Origin: Bacillus sp. Marseille-P3661
Lineage (GTDB): Bacteria; Bacillota; Bacilli; Bacillales; Bacillaceae_J
Assembly (NCBI RefSeq): GCF_900240995.1
Contig: NZ_LT965956.1
Location: forward strand, 124,001-188,000
Length of the DNA: 64,000 nucleotides
Direction of reading: 5' to 3'
Position 1 is the stretch's first letter; the number at the start of each line of letters is the position of its first letter. A program made the translations under genes and the position numbers. Below the pieces are notes generated by a model, which was not told the DNA's origin, ran no database searches, and worked only from the letters and a program-made list of their open reading frames with translations. Below are positions 36,983-45,815 of the stretch, one piece after another.

Positions 36983-37453
36983 TTGGAAGACTCTCTAAAA
37001 ATTGGTGATCAAGCGCCTGACTTTTCCTTAGCCGCAACTACAAAGGAGAAACTGTCTTTATCAAATTATCTTGGCAAAAAAAATGTTGTCGTAGCTTTTT
37101 ATGGCATGAATTTCACACCAGGTTGAATTAAAGAAATTGCCTCTTGGAAAGAGGACTATAAAAGATTCGAACAGTTAAATACTGAATTGCTTGGAATTAG
37201 TGCTGATCATATTCATGCTCATCGTGTTTTTGCTGCAAGTATGGGAACACTGCCTTATCCATTACTGTCTGATTGGGATAAACAAGCGATGAAGAGCTAT
37301 AAGGTGTATAATGAAAAAGGTGGAGTTGCGATCCGTTCTGTTTTCATTATTAATAAAGATGGAGTAATTACATATTTGAATACTTCTTTTAAAGCAGATC
37401 AAAAAGAAGATTATGAAAACGTTTTTATTGAGTTGCAAAAACTACAGGAATAA
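36983..37453 (+). CDS. Peroxiredoxin with in-frame TGA at the peroxidatic Cys position (selenoprotein candidate or nonsense mutant)
   Basis: Starts at TTG 36983, with AAAGGAGG 5-8 bases ahead. Reading through one TGA gives 156 residues. Residues 1-47 are a normal AhpC/TSA start (KIGDQAPDFSLAATTKE, YLGKKNVVVAFYGMNFTPG); codon 48 is TGA (37124-37126) exactly where relatives have the peroxidatic Cys (FTPGC); then IKEIASWKEDYKRFEQLN, LLGISADHIHAHRVFA, YPLLSDWDKQAMKSYKVY, RSVFIINKDGVITYLNTSF to a TAA. The frame is otherwise intact and the protein has no Cys at all. A hairpin 14-28 bases after the TGA fits a bacterial SECIS. Either it inserts selenocysteine or a TGC/TGT codon mutated. No sel genes lie in the window. 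Confidence 0.7.
37140..37154 (+). promoter_or_regulatory. SECIS-like hairpin downstream of the TGA codon
   Basis: CCTCTT (37140-37145) pairs perfectly with AAGAGG (37149-37154) around the loop GGA. The loop starts 20 bases after the TGA and has G first. Bacterial SECIS elements lie in this distance range and need a small apical loop with an early G. The stem is short, and codons for a conserved ASWKED stretch also create it, so chance is possible. Confidence 0.45.
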
Positions 37454-37461
37454 TAATTTAG

Positions 37462-37502
37462 AAAAGAATTCCGCATCTAGTGTTGTGGAATTCTTTTATT
37501 TT
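37462..37502 (+). terminator. Intrinsic terminator
   Basis: AAAAGAATTCC (37462-37472) pairs with GGAATTCTTTT (37487-37497), 11 bp, then ATTTTA. Confidence 0.85.
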
Positions 37503-37625
37503 AACAGTGTAAAATAATACTAACAAGTATAAATTGTATCTTAATATTGAGCATTTAAGTTTGTTTCCGGTTTTGAAGTTGTTATTATAAGATAGTAAAT
37601 CAAGAGAAAGAAAGGACAAATTTAA

Positions 37626-38627
37626 ATGACAAATATACATGTTCCTGTATCGGTTTTAAATTTAGCACCCATACGTGATGGTCAGAGCCCTAAAAACGCG
37701 ATAGATGATATGGTAGATTTGGCGCAAGCAACAGAGCAAATGGGCTATAAACGATATTGGATAGCTGAGCATCATAACACATCAACACTTGTTAGCTCTG
37801 CCACAACTATTTTAATTAAACATACTTTAGAAAATACTAAACAAATACGTGTCGGATCCGGTGGAATAATGCTGCCAAACCACAGCCCATTAGTTGTAGC
37901 TGAACAGTTTGGAACACTGGCGACAATTTATCCTGATCGCCTTGACTTGGGTCTTGGACGAGCACCTGGTACAGACATGATGACCGCGAGTGCACTTAGG
38001 AGATCTCAACACGATTCGGTCTTTACATTTCCAGACGACGTAGCACAATTGCTTACGTATTTTGGTCCAGAGAACCGTCAAAATCAAGTAAAAGCATATC
38101 CTGGTGTAGGTACGAACATCCCAATTTATATTCTAGGTTCCTCTACCGACTCTGCCTATCTAGCTGCTAAATTAGGATTACCATATGTATTCGCATCTCA
38201 CTTTGCACCAGCTCATATGGAAGAAGCAATAAATATATATCGCCAACGGTTCCAACCATCTGAATACCTGGATGCCCCTTATATGATAGTTTGTTTAAAT
38301 GTCATTGCGGCTGAAAATGATGATGTGGCCAAAATTGAATTGACAACAATGCATCAATTTTTCTTAAATGTGGTAAGGGGTTCCCAATCACCTTTAAAAC
38401 CACCTGTTGAAAACATGGATCTCATTTGGAATACAAGGGAAAAACAAATTGCTACATCTATGTCGAGTGTGACCTTATTGGGGAGTAAAGATTCAATCCG
38501 AAACCAATTAACAAGATTTCAAGAGCGATATAACGCAGATGAAATTATGGCGGTAACCTATATATATGATCCAGAAAAACAGAAAAGATCATATGAAATT
38601 TTAAAAGAAGTAGTTGATGATAGATAA
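37626..38627 (+). CDS. LLM-class flavin-dependent oxidoreductase, copy 1
   Basis: 333 residues. The bacterial-luciferase-like pattern is plain: [36 protein letters not shown] in parts, [51 protein letters not shown] and [24 protein letters not shown]. These are the family's flavin and barrel motifs. B. subtilis YceB is of the same type. AGAAAGGACAAA precedes the ATG. A close copy is encoded at 42117. FMNH2-dependent oxidation is the family reaction; the substrate is unknown. Confidence 0.9.
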   Translation: MTNIHVPVSVLNLAPIRDGQSPKNAIDDMVDLAQATEQMGYKRYWIAEHHNTSTLVSSATTILIKHTLENTKQIRVGSGGIMLPNHSPLVVAEQFGTLATIYPDRLDLGLGRAPGTDMMTASALRRSQHDSVFTFPDDVAQLLTYFGPENRQNQVKAYPGVGTNIPIYILGSSTDSAYLAAKLGLPYVFASHFAPAHMEEAINIYRQRFQPSEYLDAPYMIVCLNVIAAENDDVAKIELTTMHQFFLNVVRGSQSPLKPPVENMDLIWNTREKQIATSMSSVTLLGSKDSIRNQLTRFQERYNADEIMAVTYIYDPEKQKRSYEILKEVVDDR

Positions 38628-38639
38628 TATGTTGAAAAC

Positions 38640-38672
38640 GCGATTATTCTCTTAAAGAATAGTCGCTATTTT
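38640..38672 (+). terminator. Intrinsic terminator
   Basis: GCGATTATTCT (38640-38650) pairs with AGAATAGTCGC (38656-38666) with one G-U, followed by TATTTTTT. Confidence 0.9.
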
Positions 38673-38703
38673 TTGGTAAGAATTGTTTTTTTACAAAATT
38701 AGA

Positions 38704-38748
38704 AAAGACGGATTCTTAGAAAAATCCGTCTTTACAAAGTTTTTTTTA
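38704..38748. terminator. Bidirectional terminator between convergent genes
   Basis: AAAGACGGATT (38704-38714) pairs with AATCCGTCTTT (38723-38733), 11 bp. T-rich sequence follows on the plus side and A/T-rich on the other. It lies between the LLM gene and the small minus-strand gene at 38761. Confidence 0.75.
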
Positions 38749-38760
38749 ATTTTTAACGTA

Positions 38761-38931
38761 TTAATTATGTGGCTTTTTGTTTACTTGCCGTCCACTTTTC
38801 TTTTGGCTTTGAGAGCCTGAGTTACCAATTTGAAAATCAGTACCTAATTCAAGGTCATTTTTACTAGCTTGCTTTTTAAGTTGATCATTTGTTTGATTTT
38901 TATTGCTCATTCCTTGCTTAGACATATTCAT
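38761..38931 (-). CDS. Small hydrophilic protein, possibly spore-related
   Basis: 56 residues, too short for most gene callers: starts MNMSKQGMSNKNQTND, Gln/Asn/Lys/Ser-rich, no Cys, no hydrophobic segment, ends NKKPHN. AGGAAAG lies about 9 bases ahead of the ATG, and a hairpin closes the gene downstream. A faint likeness to gamma-type small acid-soluble spore proteins (QxxKQ...TDFQIG) comes from composition and cannot be relied on. Function unknown. Confidence 0.5.
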   Translation of the reverse strand: MNMSKQGMSNKNQTNDQLKKQASKNDLELGTDFQIGNSGSQSQKKSGRQVNKKPHN

Positions 38932-39352
38932 TTCAACTCGCTTTCCTATAATTCGTTTTTAATATGCCCAAATGTAAGAAAAAAACTTATCTATTCCTTA
39001 CAAGTCAAAAATTGGGAATATGAGTGAATAATAGCACCAACAATTTACAATAAAAATTTTTTAAGTAGTAAAAGTTATATTGATATTTCATTTAATTAAC
39101 TAATGCTACTTACGCTTGTTTGATTGATTGTATGTGTTTTTTTTAGGTTGATCCTCTTAAATAAAATCGTTCGATATACTCATTACAATAATCATAGGTT
39201 TATTAGAACAAATAAAAGCTATGAAATGCAGGAAAATTTAAACTATTTTAATAACATTACTAATATGGTCAAAACGGTTAAAAACCTTTCGAAAATTATA
39301 GACGAATAGAAATATGTTGTGGTAGTCTATAAAGGTTATTGGGAGGTTGATT
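38932..39352. other. Intergenic region, no gene recognised
   Basis: About 420 AT-rich bases. An open frame at 39124-39309 has no ribosome site, biased composition and no family likeness and is not called. No riboswitch-like or repeat structure stands out. Confidence 0.4.
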
Positions 39353-40369
39353 ATGAATACCCGTGATGCTTATTATGACAATGCAAAATTTTTACTTATT
39401 TTTTTCGTTGTATTTGGACACTTCATACAGTCATATATTCATGAAGATAAGTTGATTTACACGCTATATACAACAATTTATACATTCCATATGCCTGCGT
39501 TTATTTTAATTTCAGGCTTTTTTGCTAAGGGATTTCGAAAACCAGGCTATCTGAAAAAAGTAGCGAAGAAATTGATTATTCCCTACTTAATATTTCAGGG
39601 AATTTACTCTCTATATTACTTTTTCATCAATGACCATAAAATAATCGAATTGAATCCTTTAAACCCACAATGGTCATTATGGTTTTTAGTAAGTTTGTTT
39701 TGTTGGAATGTGATGCTTTTCCTATTTACCAAATGGACAGCAAGAGTTGCTTTATGCTTAGCGGTGGCATTAGGAATTTTTGTTGGATATTTTGATGAAA
39801 TTAACAACTATTTAAGTTTGTCACGTACTTTTGTGTTCTTTCCATTTTTCCTGCTTGGCTATTATCTAAAAAATGAACATTTTGAAAAAATTCGTGATAT
39901 AAAGTTCAAATATGTCTCGTTTTTTATACTAATTTCAATATTTATTGCATTTTATTTATTTCCTGACTTTGATTATAAATGGCTGTTTGGGTCAAAGCCT
40001 TATGATGCATTTAACTCTTCAGAGCTAAATGGAGGTATTATTCGTCTAGGTATTTACTGCTTAACCTTGCTAGCCACACTGAGTATCTTGGCATTGGTTC
40101 CAAGACAGAATTTCTTTTTTACAAAATGGGGCACAAGTTCAATCTATATATATTTATTACATGGTTTCTTTGTAAAGTATTTTAGAAACAGTGAATTAGT
40201 GGAGATACTGAATGAATCCGAACAAATTATAATTTTATTTATCATAACCATATTGTTAATTGCGTTTTTATCAAGTAAAATGGTTAGAAAAATTTCGCAG
40301 CCCCTTATCGAATTTAAAGTTTCTCACTCTAAAAAATATACAATAAATTCGGTTCACGGACAGAGATAG
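39353..40369 (+). CDS. Membrane acyltransferase family protein (acyltransferase 3 type)
   Basis: About 338 residues from ATG 39353, with GGGAGG 6 bases ahead. Ten membrane helices. The start RDAYYDNAKFLLIFFVVFGHFIQ carries the acyltransferase-3 motif with the conserved His, followed by IYTFHMPAFILISGFFAKGF, another hallmark, and NPQWSLWFLVSLF. Such enzymes acetylate cell-wall or surface polysaccharides. A SGNH-type esterase gene follows after 89 bases, a pairing often seen when acyl groups are placed on and removed from surface sugars; here the link is inferred. Confidence 0.88.
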   Translation: MNTRDAYYDNAKFLLIFFVVFGHFIQSYIHEDKLIYTLYTTIYTFHMPAFILISGFFAKGFRKPGYLKKVAKKLIIPYLIFQGIYSLYYFFINDHKIIELNPLNPQWSLWFLVSLFCWNVMLFLFTKWTARVALCLAVALGIFVGYFDEINNYLSLSRTFVFFPFFLLGYYLKNEHFEKIRDIKFKYVSFFILISIFIAFYLFPDFDYKWLFGSKPYDAFNSSELNGGIIRLGIYCLTLLATLSILALVPRQNFFFTKWGTSSIYIYLLHGFFVKYFRNSELVEILNESEQIIILFIITILLIAFLSSKMVRKISQPLIEFKVSHSKKYTINSVHGQR

Positions 40370-40426
40370 CAGAACAAAAAACTTTTTAATAAAGAATGCA
40401 CATGAGGATATGGAACACTGGATAAA

Positions 40427-40455
40427 CTCCTAATAAGAAAATATTAGGAGTTTTT
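40427..40455 (+). terminator. Hairpin that is both terminator-like and hides the next gene's ribosome site
   Basis: CTCCTAATA (40427-40435) pairs with TATTAGGAG (40442-40450), followed by TTTTT. The AGGAG in the 3' arm is the only ribosome site for the ATG at 40459. So read-through transcripts would have a closed start site. Confidence 0.75.
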
Positions 40456-40458
40456 CTA

Positions 40459-41184
40459 ATGACAAAATATACCGTTATGTCTTGCATCTTTTTACTTATA
40501 TTTGTTACATATTCAAGGATGGATAATTCCGCTGCAAGTACAAAGAACTTAAACATTGTAGCTTTTGGTGATTCGATCACACATGGTTCTGGTGATCCTA
40601 CCAAACAGGGGTATATCCAACGGTTCAAATTTAAATTTGAAGAAAAAACCGGCTTTCCTGTTCAAATGTACAACTACGGAATACCAAAATATACAACACA
40701 TGATGTATTAGAACAACTAAAGGATGAAACGATAAGAAAGCAAATTAAACATGCAAACTATATAATTCTTTACATCGGTACAAATGATTTTAGAAAAAGT
40801 GCAGACTATGAATTTGCACAGCTGGATGAAAATAAAATGAATGAAGGTAGGCGTAGTTTTTCAGCTAATATACATGCCATTCTGAATAACCTAAGAAATA
40901 AAAATATGACAGCTCCGATAATTCTTCTGGGATTGTATCATCCCTATGTGGAATATCACAACGGTAAAGACATTCAAGGCTGTATAGAACGATGGAATTA
41001 TGAAATTCTAGAAGCTGCTTGTGAATATGACGAAAGTGTATTTGTACCTACTATTGATCTATTTATAAATGGACCGAAAACAGACTTCTTTAGTGATTCA
41101 CTTCATCCAAATTCAGTAGGATACGAATTGATAGCAGATCGATTATTAGAAGAAGTGCTTTTGCTGGAAAAGAATTTGGATTGA
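40459..41184 (+). CDS. SGNH/GDSL-type esterase, exported
   Basis: 241 residues. An N-terminal hydrophobic stretch (VMSCIFLLIFVTYS) is a signal peptide or anchor. The four SGNH blocks are present: VAFGDSITHGSG with catalytic Ser, a Gly in block II, IGTNDFR with Asn, and DSLHPNSVGYELIADRLL with Asp and His. This is a lysophospholipase L1-like, rhamnogalacturonan-acetylesterase-like hydrolase acting outside the membrane. It follows the acyltransferase gene but is set apart by the hairpin at its start site. Confidence 0.9.
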   Translation: MTKYTVMSCIFLLIFVTYSRMDNSAASTKNLNIVAFGDSITHGSGDPTKQGYIQRFKFKFEEKTGFPVQMYNYGIPKYTTHDVLEQLKDETIRKQIKHANYIILYIGTNDFRKSADYEFAQLDENKMNEGRRSFSANIHAILNNLRNKNMTAPIILLGLYHPYVEYHNGKDIQGCIERWNYEILEAACEYDESVFVPTIDLFINGPKTDFFSDSLHPNSVGYELIADRLLEEVLLLEKNLD

Positions 41185-41198
41185 TGAATAGGATAACG

Positions 41199-41240
41199 AA
41201 TCAAGATCTTTAATTAAAAACAAGGATCTTGATTTTGTTC
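41199..41240 (+). terminator. Intrinsic terminator
   Basis: AATCAAGATC (41199-41208) pairs with GATCTTGATT (41225-41234), followed by TTGTTC. The loop is 16 bases. Confidence 0.65.
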
Positions 41241-41355
41241 TTACTTGAAAATTTTATGTTAAGAGAGTAAAAGGAAAATGAGATACACAGCTACTAAATT
41301 AAGTATATAATAAATAAAAAAAGCAAGGTAAATTAAATGTTAGTGAGGGGAAGTT

Positions 41356-42039
41356 ATGGTTGTTTCACTAGGTTTGTTATTAAAATTAGGGTTATCAACT
41401 ATTATAGGTGTGATCATAGGTCTGGAACGAGAACTAAAAAACAAGCCACTTGGACTAAAAACATCCATTGTTATTGCTGTTAGCAGTTGTTTATTAACGA
41501 TTGTATCAATTGAGGCCGCCTATACTTTTAAAAAAGAATCAGGTGTAATGATGGATCCGATGCGCCTTGCAGCGCAAATTATTAGCGGTGTTGGTTTCAT
41601 TGGGGCAGGAACTATTTTAGTTCAAGGTCTCTCTGTACGTGGTCTTACAACGGCAGCAATGATCTGGGGTGCAGCTGGACTTGGAATTGCGACAGGGGCA
41701 GGATTTTATAAAGAAGCAATTCTAAGTTTGATTTTAATCATTGTCAGTGTAGAACTTTTACCTCTCCTAATAAAATTAATCGGACCTAGAAGGCTGAATG
41801 AAAAATCAATACGTATTAAAATGACGATCAAAAAGGAAAGAAATATGACTGAAATATTTAAAGATATAAAAGCTATTGAGGTGGCGGTTGACCATGTAAA
41901 GGTTGACGATTTAGAAAATAAAGAAACGGTTATTTTAGAACTATTAGTACGAGTTAATAAGAAAAGATATACGACTGATGTTCATATGGATTTAAAAGCG
42001 ATTGATGGCGTTTTAGGGGTAAAGTGCGAAACAATTTAA
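41356..42039 (+). CDS. MgtC/SapB family membrane protein
   Basis: 227 residues. N-terminal half: four or five membrane helices with the MgtC pattern GVIIGLERELKNKPLGLKTS, RLAAQIISGVGFIGAGTILV and GLTTAAMIWGAAGLGIATGAG. C-terminal half: a soluble ACT-like domain. AGTGAGGGG lies ahead of the ATG. MgtC-type proteins aid survival in low Mg2+ or acid and some inhibit the F-ATPase; the exact role in Bacillus is unclear. Confidence 0.92.
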   Translation: MVVSLGLLLKLGLSTIIGVIIGLERELKNKPLGLKTSIVIAVSSCLLTIVSIEAAYTFKKESGVMMDPMRLAAQIISGVGFIGAGTILVQGLSVRGLTTAAMIWGAAGLGIATGAGFYKEAILSLILIIVSVELLPLLIKLIGPRRLNEKSIRIKMTIKKERNMTEIFKDIKAIEVAVDHVKVDDLENKETVILELLVRVNKKRYTTDVHMDLKAIDGVLGVKCETI

Positions 42040-42116
42040 CTAGGCATAAAAGTTTGTATCGTTGACTTTTATTGCTAGTATAGTAGTAAATCTAATAAAA
42101 GAAAGGATAAAAATAA

Positions 42117-43118
42117 ATGGCAAACATTCAAATACCTTTATCAGTGTTAAATCTTGTACCTATGAGACAAGGACAAGAAGTAAAGGAAGCTATTGACTCA
42201 ATGGTAGATTTGGCACAAGCAACAGAACAGATGGGTTATAAACGCTTTTGGATTGCGGAGCATCATAATACGACAAGACTTATTAGTTCAGCAACTTCTA
42301 TTTTGATTAAACATACGTTAGAGCATACCCACTCTATTCGCGTAGGCTCAGGTGGCATTATGCTTCCTAACCATTCTCCGTTAGTAGTTGCTGAACAATT
42401 TGGAACGATGGCAACGATTTACCCTAATCGCATTGATTTAGGCCTTGGAAGGGCCCCGGGTACAGATATGATGACCGCCTATGCATTACGACGTTCTCAA
42501 TATGATTCGGCATTTACATTTCCAGATGATGTTAAATCTTTACTTACATATTTCGGACCGATGGAACAGCAAGGTGATGTAAGAGCTTTTCCTGGAGTAG
42601 GCACGAACGTACCGCTATATATTTTAGGTTCCTCAACGGATTCAGCTTATTTAGCAGCAGAGTTAGGCTTGCCATATGCATTTGCATCCCATTTTGCACC
42701 AACACATATGCCAGAAGCGATTTCCATTTATCGTAATCACTTCAAGCCGTCACAATATTTAGATGCCCCGTATATGATTGTCTGTCTAAATGTAATTGCA
42801 ACTGAAACGGATGAAGAAGCAATTCTCGAATCGACTACGATGCACCAATTTGGTTTAAACATTATTCGTCGAACAGAATTACCGTTAATGCCCCCAGATG
42901 AAAGCATCTATCAAACGATGAGCCCGCGCGAGTTACAAATGGTTCATGCAAGAACAAGTATAAGTTTAATTGGCAGTAAAAATACGATACGAAAACAATT
43001 AACTAGATTCCAAGAACTATATAATGTTAATGAACTAATGGTAGTCTCGTATATCTATGATACAGAAAAACAAAAAAGGTCGTATGAAATACTAAAAGAA
43101 GTTGTGGATGGCAAATAA
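42117..43118 (+). CDS. LLM-class flavin-dependent oxidoreductase, copy 2
   Basis: 333 residues, the same length as the protein at 37626 and alike along its whole length (shared [69 protein letters not shown]). Ribosome-site regions (GAAAGGA plus A-rich spacer) are also alike, which indicates a duplication. Differences cluster in about 250-290 ([19 protein letters not shown]), near the expected substrate side, so the two may differ in substrate. Confidence 0.9.
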   Translation: MANIQIPLSVLNLVPMRQGQEVKEAIDSMVDLAQATEQMGYKRFWIAEHHNTTRLISSATSILIKHTLEHTHSIRVGSGGIMLPNHSPLVVAEQFGTMATIYPNRIDLGLGRAPGTDMMTAYALRRSQYDSAFTFPDDVKSLLTYFGPMEQQGDVRAFPGVGTNVPLYILGSSTDSAYLAAELGLPYAFASHFAPTHMPEAISIYRNHFKPSQYLDAPYMIVCLNVIATETDEEAILESTTMHQFGLNIIRRTELPLMPPDESIYQTMSPRELQMVHARTSISLIGSKNTIRKQLTRFQELYNVNELMVVSYIYDTEKQKRSYEILKEVVDGK

Positions 43119-43150
43119 AGAATTAAATTTATAGGTGATCTTAAAAAGAA

Positions 43151-43188
43151 AACATATGGCAATGTATATTATTGTCATATGTTTTTAT
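43151..43188 (+). terminator. Intrinsic terminator
   Basis: AACATATGGCAAT (43151-43163) pairs with ATTGTCATATGTT (43171-43183) with one G-U, then TTTATT. Confidence 0.9.
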
Positions 43189-43266
43189 TGTTGTTTCCTT
43201 ATTAATTTAGATAAATAATTTGTGGTAGAATAATAGAGTCAAAAAGCATTTAGAGGAGAGCAAAAA

Positions 43267-44121
43267 ATGGGCTTTAAAAAAATAATTTTAATTGTTTCTT
43301 TATCCGGACTTTTTATTAGCGGTTGTACCGTAAATGGAAGCGAAGAAACGACTGTGCAACAAGATGAACAATTGATTTTAAACGAAACTGTAGTTAGTGA
43401 AGAAGAGCATACAAATCAAAGTATTGAAGCACAAAATAATAATAATCAGGACGAATCATTGAAATCTATCGTTATTCCCACAATAGTGAATGAAGGAACA
43501 ATCGTTAATCCTGATAATATAATGGCAGTTGTAAACAAGAATTATTTGTTACCATCTAGTTATGAACCTACTGATCTAGTTATTCCCAACATACCCTTTT
43601 ACTTTGAAGAGGATATTCCTAAAAGATATATTAGAGCAGAAGCGGCACAGGCAATTGAGAAATTATTTAACAAAGCAAAAGAAGATGGAATCCCTCTTCT
43701 TGCTGCCTCTGGTTACAGATCTTTTGAGAGACAAAGTGGACTTTTTAACGCGAAAGCAGCCGTTGTTGGAGTGGAGGAAGCGAATACAGTTGTTGCTTTC
43801 CCAGGAGAAAGCGAGCATCAAACGGGGTTGGCGATGGATGTCACGACTTCAGAACAAAATTTTCAATTAGAAGAAGAGTTTGGTACTACCGTAGAAGGGG
43901 AATGGCTACAAGAAAATGCTCATTTATTTGGGTTCATCATCCGTTATCCGAAGGGTAAAGAGCTGATTACCGGTTACAAATACGAGCCATGGCATATACG
44001 CTATGTTGGCTTAGAAGCTGCAACTGAAATTTTTGAAAATAACTTAACCCTAGAAGAGTTTGTCGAGAAGTATAATGCTGTGCAAGTAAATAAAGAGTTG
44101 GGAAATACAAGTAACGGATAA
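43267..44121 (+). CDS. VanY-type D-Ala-D-Ala carboxypeptidase, lipoprotein
   Basis: 284 residues. A lipoprotein signal ends in the lipobox ISGC (Cys20). A polar spacer of about 80 residues rich in Glu, Gln and Asn leads to the M15B peptidase: LLAASGYRSFERQSGLFN, zinc motif GESEHQTGLAMDVT (His and Asp), and EPWHIRYVG with the catalytic Glu and last zinc His. All metal ligands are present. AGAGGAGAG is ahead of the ATG. It should trim the last D-Ala from peptidoglycan stems. No vanRS/vanHAX genes adjoin, so a role in wall metabolism is more likely than in glycopeptide resistance. Confidence 0.93.
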   Translation: MGFKKIILIVSLSGLFISGCTVNGSEETTVQQDEQLILNETVVSEEEHTNQSIEAQNNNNQDESLKSIVIPTIVNEGTIVNPDNIMAVVNKNYLLPSSYEPTDLVIPNIPFYFEEDIPKRYIRAEAAQAIEKLFNKAKEDGIPLLAASGYRSFERQSGLFNAKAAVVGVEEANTVVAFPGESEHQTGLAMDVTTSEQNFQLEEEFGTTVEGEWLQENAHLFGFIIRYPKGKELITGYKYEPWHIRYVGLEAATEIFENNLTLEEFVEKYNAVQVNKELGNTSNG

Positions 44122-44200
44122 TTAAAGAGATTAACTGTATAAAGTTTACAAAAAGAGGTTCCAGTTGATTGAGGCCACTGAAAAAGTCCTTAAAATTTTA

Positions 44201-44244
44201 AAAAGGTATAATTCTCATATATTTGAGGAATTATACCTTTTTTC
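44201..44244 (+). terminator. Terminator inside the left end of the IS
   Basis: AAAAGGTATAATTC (44201-44214) pairs perfectly with GAATTATACCTTTT (44228-44241), followed by TT. It precedes the transposase and would block outside transcription entering the element. Confidence 0.85.
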
Positions 44245-44283
44245 TTGTATAATTATAGTATCAATTTCAAGTGGGTGGATTGG

Positions 44284-45735
44284 ATGATACAAAAACAAGA
44301 GATGATGAATTTAAGTCCATATATGCAAATTTATGATTTGGTTGTTCCAAAGGATAACCTTCTACGCAGAATAAACGATCTAATCGATTTTTCATTTGTT
44401 TATGAAGAACTTGAAGATAAATATTGTCATGATAATGGACGCAATGCGATCCACCCTATTCGTATGTTTAAATATCTATTGTTAAAATCCATTTACAATA
44501 TATCCGATGTTGATATTGTTGAACGTTCAAAGTATGATATGTCGTTTAAATATTTTCTTGATATGGCACCAGAAGACCCAGTGATTGAACCAAGTTCTTT
44601 AACGAAGTTTCGGAAATTACGTTTAAAAGATATTAATCTTTTAGATTTACTGATAAATAAAACTGTTGAAATTGCAATTGCTAAAGGCATTCTAAAAAGT
44701 AAATCTCTCATTGTGGACGCCACACATACAGGAGCTCGTTATAATCAAAAATCAGCAAAAGAAGTTTTGATGGACCGATCGAAATTACTTAGAAAGACGA
44801 TTTACCAAATAGATGTAAATATGAAATGTAAATTTCCAAGCAAAACCAATTCTGATGTATTAGAAGATCAGATAGAATACTGTCAAAAACTAGTTAAGGT
44901 AGTTGAAAAGGAAGAAATACTTTGTGAGTATCCAAAAGTTAAAGAAAAATTAAATCTTTTAAAAGAGACATTGGATGATGATATAGAACATTTACAACTT
45001 TCACAAGATGAAGACGCGAAGATTGGGCATAAGTCGGCGGACTCTTCCTTTTTTGGTTATAAGACACATATAGGTATGAGTGAAGAAAGAATTATTACTG
45101 CAGCAACGGTAACAACTGGTGAAAAAAATGATGGAAAACAATTAGAGACTATAGTGGAAAAAACGGTACGTGCAGGAATGAAAGTTAAGACTATAATTGG
45201 AGATGCAGCTTATTCAGAAAAAGGAAATATTGAGTATACCAAAAACAATGGAATAAAGTTAGTAGCTAAGTTGAATCCAGCAGTTACGCAGGGCTGCCGA
45301 AAAAAAGAAGATGAATTTGAATTTAACAAAGATGCAGGAATGTATGTCTGCAAGGCTGGGCATATGGCAATTAGAAAAGCACGTCAAGGGAAAAAGTGTG
45401 TATCAACTAATCAAGTTGACACTTATTATTTTGATGTGGAAAAATGTAAGATATGTCCTTTGAAGGAAAGTTGTTACAAAGAGGGCGCTAAGAGTAAGAG
45501 TTATTCTGTATCGATTAAATCCGATGTACATACAGAACAAATGAACTTTCAAGAAAGTGAATATTTTAAAGAAAAGTCGAAAGAGCGCTACAAAATAGAA
45601 GCTAAAAATAGTGAATTGAAAAACAGACACGGGTATAATGTTGCAAAATCCTCGGGTCTAATTGGCATGGAGATGCAAGGAGCAATGGCAATATTCGCAG
45701 TAAATTTAAAAAGAATACTGAAGTTAATGGATTAA
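44284..45735 (+). CDS. IS1182 family transposase
   Basis: 483 residues from ATG 44284 (GGGTGG ahead; in-frame upstream codons lie between the left hairpin and this site). The N-terminal DUF772-like part (NLSPYMQIYDLVVPKDNLLRRI, GRNAIHPIRMFKYLLLKS) and the DDE part (LIVDATHTGARY with an Asp; SFFGYKTHIGMSE; IIGDAAYSEKGNIEYT; KERYKIEAKNSELKNRHGYNVA with a Glu) match IS1182 transposases. A zinc-finger-like CKICPLKESC and a nearby Cys lie at about 400-420. The frame is unbroken, so the element may be active. Confidence 0.93.
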   Translation: MIQKQEMMNLSPYMQIYDLVVPKDNLLRRINDLIDFSFVYEELEDKYCHDNGRNAIHPIRMFKYLLLKSIYNISDVDIVERSKYDMSFKYFLDMAPEDPVIEPSSLTKFRKLRLKDINLLDLLINKTVEIAIAKGILKSKSLIVDATHTGARYNQKSAKEVLMDRSKLLRKTIYQIDVNMKCKFPSKTNSDVLEDQIEYCQKLVKVVEKEEILCEYPKVKEKLNLLKETLDDDIEHLQLSQDEDAKIGHKSADSSFFGYKTHIGMSEERIITAATVTTGEKNDGKQLETIVEKTVRAGMKVKTIIGDAAYSEKGNIEYTKNNGIKLVAKLNPAVTQGCRKKEDEFEFNKDAGMYVCKAGHMAIRKARQGKKCVSTNQVDTYYFDVEKCKICPLKESCYKEGAKSKSYSVSIKSDVHTEQMNFQESEYFKEKSKERYKIEAKNSELKNRHGYNVAKSSGLIGMEMQGAMAIFAVNLKRILKLMD

Positions 45736-45764
45736 GTAAAAGAATTATACAGTCAAAATATCAA

Positions 45765-45815
45765 AAAAAGACGACTCAATAAATTCAGTTTTTGAATTTG
45801 AGTCGTCTTTTTCTG
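45765..45815 (+). terminator. Terminator inside the right end of the IS
   Basis: AAAGACGACTCA (45767-45778) pairs with TGAGTCGTCTTT (45799-45810) with an inner AATTCA/TGAATT stem, followed by TTCT. Confidence 0.85.

Noticed and set aside
39124-39309. 61-codon open frame in an intergenic region
   Set aside because: No ribosome site, odd composition, no family likeness; the stretch is AT-rich and long frames arise by chance.
43267-44121. Glycopeptide resistance (van) cluster
   Set aside because: Only a VanY-type peptidase is present; no ligase, dehydrogenase, VanX or two-component genes nearby.
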